Positions 30,105 to 33,525 of a DNA stretch of 33,525 bases are shown piece by piece. Each line of letters opens with the position of its first letter. Positions within the stretch are counted from its first letter, which is position 1. A program made the translations under genes and the position numbers. The notes beneath the pieces are model-generated. The model ran no database searches and had not been told where the DNA came from. It saw only the letters and a program-made list of their open reading frames with translations. Source of the DNA: Bacteroidaceae bacterium (lineage in GTDB: Bacteria > Bacteroidota > Bacteroidia > Bacteroidales > Bacteroidaceae); NCBI GenBank assembly GCA_017383485.1, contig JAFNXM010000003.1, forward strand, positions 1 through 33,525, read 5' to 3'.

Positions 30105-32414
30105 ATGACTAAAAAAATTGTAATTGCCGCATTGGCATTGTTCTCTACATTTACGATGAGAGCACAAGACATCAACATCATCCCTACTCCGGTAGAGATG
30201 CATGTGGGCAAAGGCACATTTACGCTCAACGCCGATACCCGCCTGGCTTCTAAGGGCAAAGGCGCCGACGAGGTAGCCAGTTTCTTTGCCGAAAAAGTAA
30301 GACGCACTGCAGGTTTCCCCCTGAAGAAGGGCAAAACCGGCAAGCAGTCTATCGCTTTCCTTCTGGACAAAAGCGTTAAGGGTAAGGAAGCCTACACACT
30401 CGAAGTTACTCCCAATGCAGTCATCGCTAAGGCGAGCACTCCAGACGGTCTGTTCTATGCCGCACAGTCTTTGTTGCAACTGCTTCCTCCCACAGTCGAA
30501 GGCAAGCAAGCCGTGAAGGCGACAGCATGGCAGATCCCCGTTGTACAAATCAAGGACCAGCCTCGCTTCCCCTATCGCGGCGTGATGCTCGATCCCTGCC
30601 GTCACTTCTTGCCCGTAGATGCAGTGAAACGACAAATCGAGATGCTCTCGGTCTACAAGATCAACCACCTGCACTGGCACTTGACCGAGGACCAAGGTTG
30701 GAGAATCGAGATCAAGAAGTATCCCAAATTGACAGAAATCGGCTCAAAGCGTGTCGAAGGTGACGGAACGATCCACCAGGGCTACTATACTCAAGATGAA
30801 ATCCGTGATGTCGTAGAGTTTGCACGCCGTCATCACATCACCGTCGTACCCGAACTGGAAATCCCAGGCCACGAACTGGCTGCAATCGCTGCTTATCCCG
30901 AACTGTCATGCCGCGGCGAAGCGACAGACCCTCGTATCATTTGGGGTGTCGAAGACGTCGTGATGTGTCCAGGTAAGGAACTGATGTTTGAGTTCCTGCA
31001 AGGTGTCATCGACGAAATGGCAGAATTGTTCCCCTCTACTTATTTCCACATCGGTGGTGATGAATGTCCCCGCGGCGAATGGGAAAAGTGTCCCAAGTGC
31101 CAGGCACGTATGAAGGAACTGGGCTATACCAAGGAAGCACAGTTGCAAAGTTATATCGTAGGCCGTGTAGAAAAATACCTGCGTACTAAGGGCAAGACCA
31201 TCATCGGTTGGGACGAAATCCTGGAAGGCGGCAATCTGGACACCACAGCCATCGTGATGTCATGGCGCGGCGAGTCTGGCGGTATTGCTGCGGCTAAGGC
31301 TCATCACCACGTACTGATGACGCCAGCCGACCAAGGTTGCTACTTTGACTACTACCAAGGCGACCCCATCGTCGAACCAGCCTACTTCGGCGGTTACTAC
31401 ACATTGGAACGCATGCATAGCTATGACCCCGTACCCGCCGTATTGAAGGAACAAGGCAAGGAGAAATATGTACTCGGTATCCAGGCCAACAACTGGAGTG
31501 AATATATCCACACACCTGGCCGTTTGGAAAATGGACTTTACCCACGTGCCCTTGCTTTGGCAGAAGTGGGATGGAGCCCTATGGAAACGCGCAATTTCCC
31601 CGACTTCGTACGCCGTGTCGACTACGATCACACCCTGCGTATGAAGGCCCACAATATCAATCTGCACGTCCCCGTGCCCGAACAACCAGGTGGCTCGTGC
31701 AATCACGTGGCCTTCACCGACCAGTATCAACTCGCTCTCAAGACCTCACGTCCTCTCCCTATCTACTACACCCTCGACGGCACTGCGCCCACTACAGCTT
31801 CTACGCTCTACACAAGTCCTATCGCTATCGATCGCACCACCACTGTACGCGCCATAGCTGTATTGCCAGCAGGCGTTTGTAGCCCAGTGCGTGATATCTT
31901 GGTAGAAAAACAAATCATGCTCCCTGCTGTCAAGACTGGCATCATTGAGAAAGGCCTCAGCTTGAAGTTGGTGTGGGGACGCCACAATACGCCATTCGTC
32001 CTCAATCAGCCTTCTGAAATCGGCGACACTATCGTTCCTGGCATCGAGAGCCTGCGCACCCTGACTGCCGTGCCTCGCAATGTACGCAATGTCAAGGATT
32101 ATGCTGCGCAAGTAGAAGGTTTGGTGGAAATCCCAGCAGATGGTATCTACGAACTTAATACACAAAACACGCAAGTGTATATCGATGGCAAATTGGTCAT
32201 TGACAATAGCAACCAGGCTATCCCCCGCATCTCTCGCAACAATGCACAGATAGCCCTTTGCAAGGGATTGCACCGCATCAGCGTATCCTTCCTGGGCGGC
32301 ATCTACGAAGGTTGGCCCACCTATTGGGACGAAGCCTACGTGAAGTACAAAGTCGCTGGCACATCCGAATGGAAGACCATCACACCCGATATGCTCTATC
32401 ACGAAGTGAAATAA
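30105..32414 (+). CDS. Beta-N-acetylhexosaminidase, GH20, with C-terminal PA14-like domain
   Basis: 769 aa with signal peptide MTKKIVIAALALFSTFTMRA. An N-terminal GH20b domain (to about 150) is followed by the TIM barrel: YRGVMLDPCRHFLPVDAVKR, HLHWHLTEDQGWRIEIKKYP, VVPELEIPGHELAA, the catalytic pair Asp319-Glu320 in HIGGDECPRGEW, and WDEILEGG. After the barrel come a chitobiase-type C-terminal domain (YYTLDGTAPTT) and a PA14-like beta domain (AAQVEGLVEIPADGIYEL, YIDGKLVIDN). It removes terminal GlcNAc or GalNAc from glycans in the periplasm or at the surface; no type IX tail is seen. No consensus promoter was found in the 155-bp gap, so it may share a transcript with ispE. Confidence 0.94.
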   Translation: MTKKIVIAALALFSTFTMRAQDINIIPTPVEMHVGKGTFTLNADTRLASKGKGADEVASFFAEKVRRTAGFPLKKGKTGKQSIAFLLDKSVKGKEAYTLEVTPNAVIAKASTPDGLFYAAQSLLQLLPPTVEGKQAVKATAWQIPVVQIKDQPRFPYRGVMLDPCRHFLPVDAVKRQIEMLSVYKINHLHWHLTEDQGWRIEIKKYPKLTEIGSKRVEGDGTIHQGYYTQDEIRDVVEFARRHHITVVPELEIPGHELAAIAAYPELSCRGEATDPRIIWGVEDVVMCPGKELMFEFLQGVIDEMAELFPSTYFHIGGDECPRGEWEKCPKCQARMKELGYTKEAQLQSYIVGRVEKYLRTKGKTIIGWDEILEGGNLDTTAIVMSWRGESGGIAAAKAHHHVLMTPADQGCYFDYYQGDPIVEPAYFGGYYTLERMHSYDPVPAVLKEQGKEKYVLGIQANNWSEYIHTPGRLENGLYPRALALAEVGWSPMETRNFPDFVRRVDYDHTLRMKAHNINLHVPVPEQPGGSCNHVAFTDQYQLALKTSRPLPIYYTLDGTAPTTASTLYTSPIAIDRTTTVRAIAVLPAGVCSPVRDILVEKQIMLPAVKTGIIEKGLSLKLVWGRHNTPFVLNQPSEIGDTIVPGIESLRTLTAVPRNVRNVKDYAAQVEGLVEIPADGIYELNTQNTQVYIDGKLVIDNSNQAIPRISRNNAQIALCKGLHRISVSFLGGIYEGWPTYWDEAYVKYKVAGTSEWKTITPDMLYHEVK

Positions 32415-32443
32415 TACAGAAACGCAGGCTACATAGTCTGTGC

Positions 32444-32477
32444 AAGGGAGGTACCCGTCGCGGGTACCTCCTTTTTT
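32444..32477 (+). terminator. Terminator after hexosaminidase gene
   Basis: GGAGGTACCCG and CGGGTACCTCC form a perfect 11-bp stem with a TCG loop, followed by six Ts. Confidence 0.93.
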
Positions 32478-32586
32478 GTTCACTCTAAGAGATAAGGACC
32501 AAGCGATATGAGATAGACTCAGAAGAGCAGTTATACCCTTGAATATTCAAACAAAAACTGACCCAACATACAAAGGTAAAACCAGC

Positions 32587-32623
32587 ATTTATCAACTCCA
32601 TTTTGTCAAAATTTTTCGCATTT
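32587..32623. repeat. 37-bp direct repeat, left copy
   Basis: It shares a 22-bp identical 3' core (32602-32623) with 32977-32998, and the preceding 15 bp are similar (ATCAACT shared). The two copies are 375 bp apart and in the same orientation, and they bracket the 21-bp array. Confidence 0.75.
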
Positions 32624-32782
32624 CTAGAGGCTGAGAATCGCTTAAAATCCATCAACCGAAGAGTTGGTCGGATTTACGCGAACTACAGCGCATTAGGAAA
32701 ACCGCCTTTTTTCGTGCAAACGAGGGGGATGATGGTCTAAATGTCCTAATTATGGTCAATTTTACCTTTAATCTATGAAATT

Positions 32783-32902
32783 CTACCCTTATTGTAGGAA
32801 AATCTACAAGTAACCTAGATTAAACTACCCGTAATGTAGATTAAACTACAAGTAACCTAAATAAATCTACAAGTAATGTAGATGAAACTATCCTTATTGT
32901 AG
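32783..32902. repeat. Six-unit 21-bp phased array of CTAY-N7-GTAG dyads
   Basis: Units start at 32783, 32804, 32825, 32846, 32867 and 32888, exactly 21 bp apart. Four are full CTAY-N7-GTAG; units 2 and 4 have the right arm changed to CTAG and CTAA. The N7 alternates between CCTTATT/CCGTAAT and AAGTAAC/AAGTAAT types. It lies between the 3' ends of two convergent genes. The rest of 32478-33031 holds no gene that I can see, only a partial GGTTA repeat at 32906-32917. Confidence 0.85.
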
Positions 32903-32961
32903 TTGGAAAAAGGTTAAGGTTTCTTCTTACGCCCCTTATCTTAGGCATACTTTCCCATTCT

Positions 32962-32998
32962 ATTTCATCAACTGCGTTTGTCAAAATTTTTCGCATTT
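32962..32998. repeat. 37-bp direct repeat, right copy
   Basis: Same orientation as the copy at 32587-32623; the last 22 bp are identical. A T-rich stretch follows. Confidence 0.75.
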
Positions 32999-33031
32999 TT
33001 TCATCATACAATACCAGACTACTCAGGCATC

Positions 33032-33068
33032 AAAAAAAGTGGGAGAAACCCATACGGATTCCTCCCAC
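33032..33068 (-). terminator. Terminator of the Omp28-like gene
   Basis: Read on the minus strand, a 13-bp stem with one G-U pair (33056-33068 with 33039-33051, GTAT loop) is followed by a seven-T run. Confidence 0.88.
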
Positions 33069-33103
33069 AAATTATATGAAATTAAAATTGGTTAGTCAGT
33101 AGA

Positions 33104-33525
33104 TTAGAGCATAACCTTCTTAACAGTTACACCTTCTGCAGTAACTACGCGTACTACGTAAGTACCATTAGCACCGAATACAGGAACTGACACTGTGCCA
33201 TTTACAGATACGTTAGAAACGAGTTGACCAGCAACAGTGTAAACTTGTACTTCACCCTTAGCGCCGCTTACTTGGATAGCACCACCTTCAGCAGAGATCT
33301 TCACGTTGTTGTTCACTACAACATTTTCGAGACCTGTAGAGAATACAGATTCGCCGATGAGTGCCTTTTCAGCAGTAACGATTTCGCCGCTAGTAGCGTC
33401 GAACAGGATTGCAGTAACACTTACGTTGTCGATATTTGCAATGCTTGATGGAAGAGTGATAGTGTAGTTGTGCATCACCTTCTTACCTGCAGTGAATACC
33501 ATATTTGCTGTAGAACCTTCGATAC
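33104..33525 (-). CDS. C-terminal part of Omp28-like type IX cargo (5' end outside window)
   Basis: The frame stays open to the window edge, so the ATG at 33502 is internal. The visible ~140 residues begin IEGSTANMVFTAGKKV. A beta-rich segment follows (HNYTITLPSSIANIDNVSVT, ILFDATSGEIVTAEKALIG) that resembles the end of Omp28-related outer-membrane proteins of Bacteroidales. The final ~75 residues form a type IX secretion sorting domain (VQVYTVAGQLVSNV, GTYVVRVVTAEGVTVKKVML). Such proteins cross the outer membrane by the type IX system and are anchored or released after tail removal. It converges on the hexosaminidase gene, with its own terminator. Confidence 0.75.
   Translation of the reverse strand, partial: IEGSTANMVFTAGKKVMHNYTITLPSSIANIDNVSVTAILFDATSGEIVTAEKALIGESVFSTGLENVVVNNNVKISAEGGAIQVSGAKGEVQVYTVAGQLVSNVSVNGTVSVPVFGANGTYVVRVVTAEGVTVKKVML

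Noticed and set aside
29820-30695. 291-aa minus-strand protein with Leu/Arg repeats
   Set aside because: It is the shadow of ispE, the 9-bp repeat and the hexosaminidase gene on the opposite strand.
32783-32902. CRISPR array
   Set aside because: The 21-bp period has no separate repeat and spacer; the units are short imperfect dyads and no cas genes are near.

Overview
The window looks like chromosomal DNA of a Bacteroidales bacterium, most likely Prevotella-like. The signs are promoters of the Bacteroidota type (TTTG/TTG, about 19-20 nt, then TAnnTTTG), a rplM-rpsI-rpsB-tsf block, BlaI/M56 and ECF sigma regulators, TonB-type outer-membrane barrels, and secreted proteins ending in type IX-like C-terminal tails. 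No tRNA, rRNA, CRISPR array, transposase or phage gene was recognised.

Layout. 1-333: 3' end of an unknown protein, converging on a RelA/SpoT protein (minus strand) whose hydrolase domain has lost its metal ligands. 2981-3204: a well-supported structured RNA with its own promoter and terminator and 6S RNA architecture. 3490-7917: a glycogen module, GT3-type glycogen synthase and alpha-glucan phosphorylase. 8185-9871: secreted esterase plus patatin-like phospholipase. 10076-18549: a regulated envelope locus of BlaI-type repressor, M56 (BlaR1-like) membrane protease, lipoprotein, TlpA-like secreted thioredoxin and TonB-receptor-like barrel, preceded by three phased dyads and a G10 tract. 19089-22191 (minus): rplM-rpsI and rpsB-tsf with a good promoter and long leader. 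22328-26333: two paralogous ECF-sigma/membrane-protein cassettes with matching promoter modules, flanking a secreted protein whose promoter spacer contains A16. 26713-32414: DUF5063 protein, DEDD exonuclease, RlmI-like methyltransferase and IspE, tightly packed, then a GH20 hexosaminidase. 33104-33525 (minus): 3' part of an Omp28-like type IX cargo.

The most interesting material is (a) the BlaI/M56 locus, where the M56 ectodomain, the lipoprotein and the N-terminus of the thioredoxin protein appear to share one domain, suggesting a ligand- or redox-sensing envelope system; (b) the duplicated ECF/membrane cassettes with a shared promoter and a possibly phase-variable surface gene between them; (c) an exactly 21-bp-phased six-unit array of CTAY-N7-GTAG dyads at 32783-32902, with the same half-sites as the dyads before blaI, bracketed by 37-bp direct repeats; (d) a 6S-like RNA with TACTTTA on both strands of its central bubble, resembling the phylum's own -7 element; and (e) a dispersed AAAAAAGGTTAGAC intergenic repeat family. 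All functional links are inferred from reading the sequence; no database search was run.
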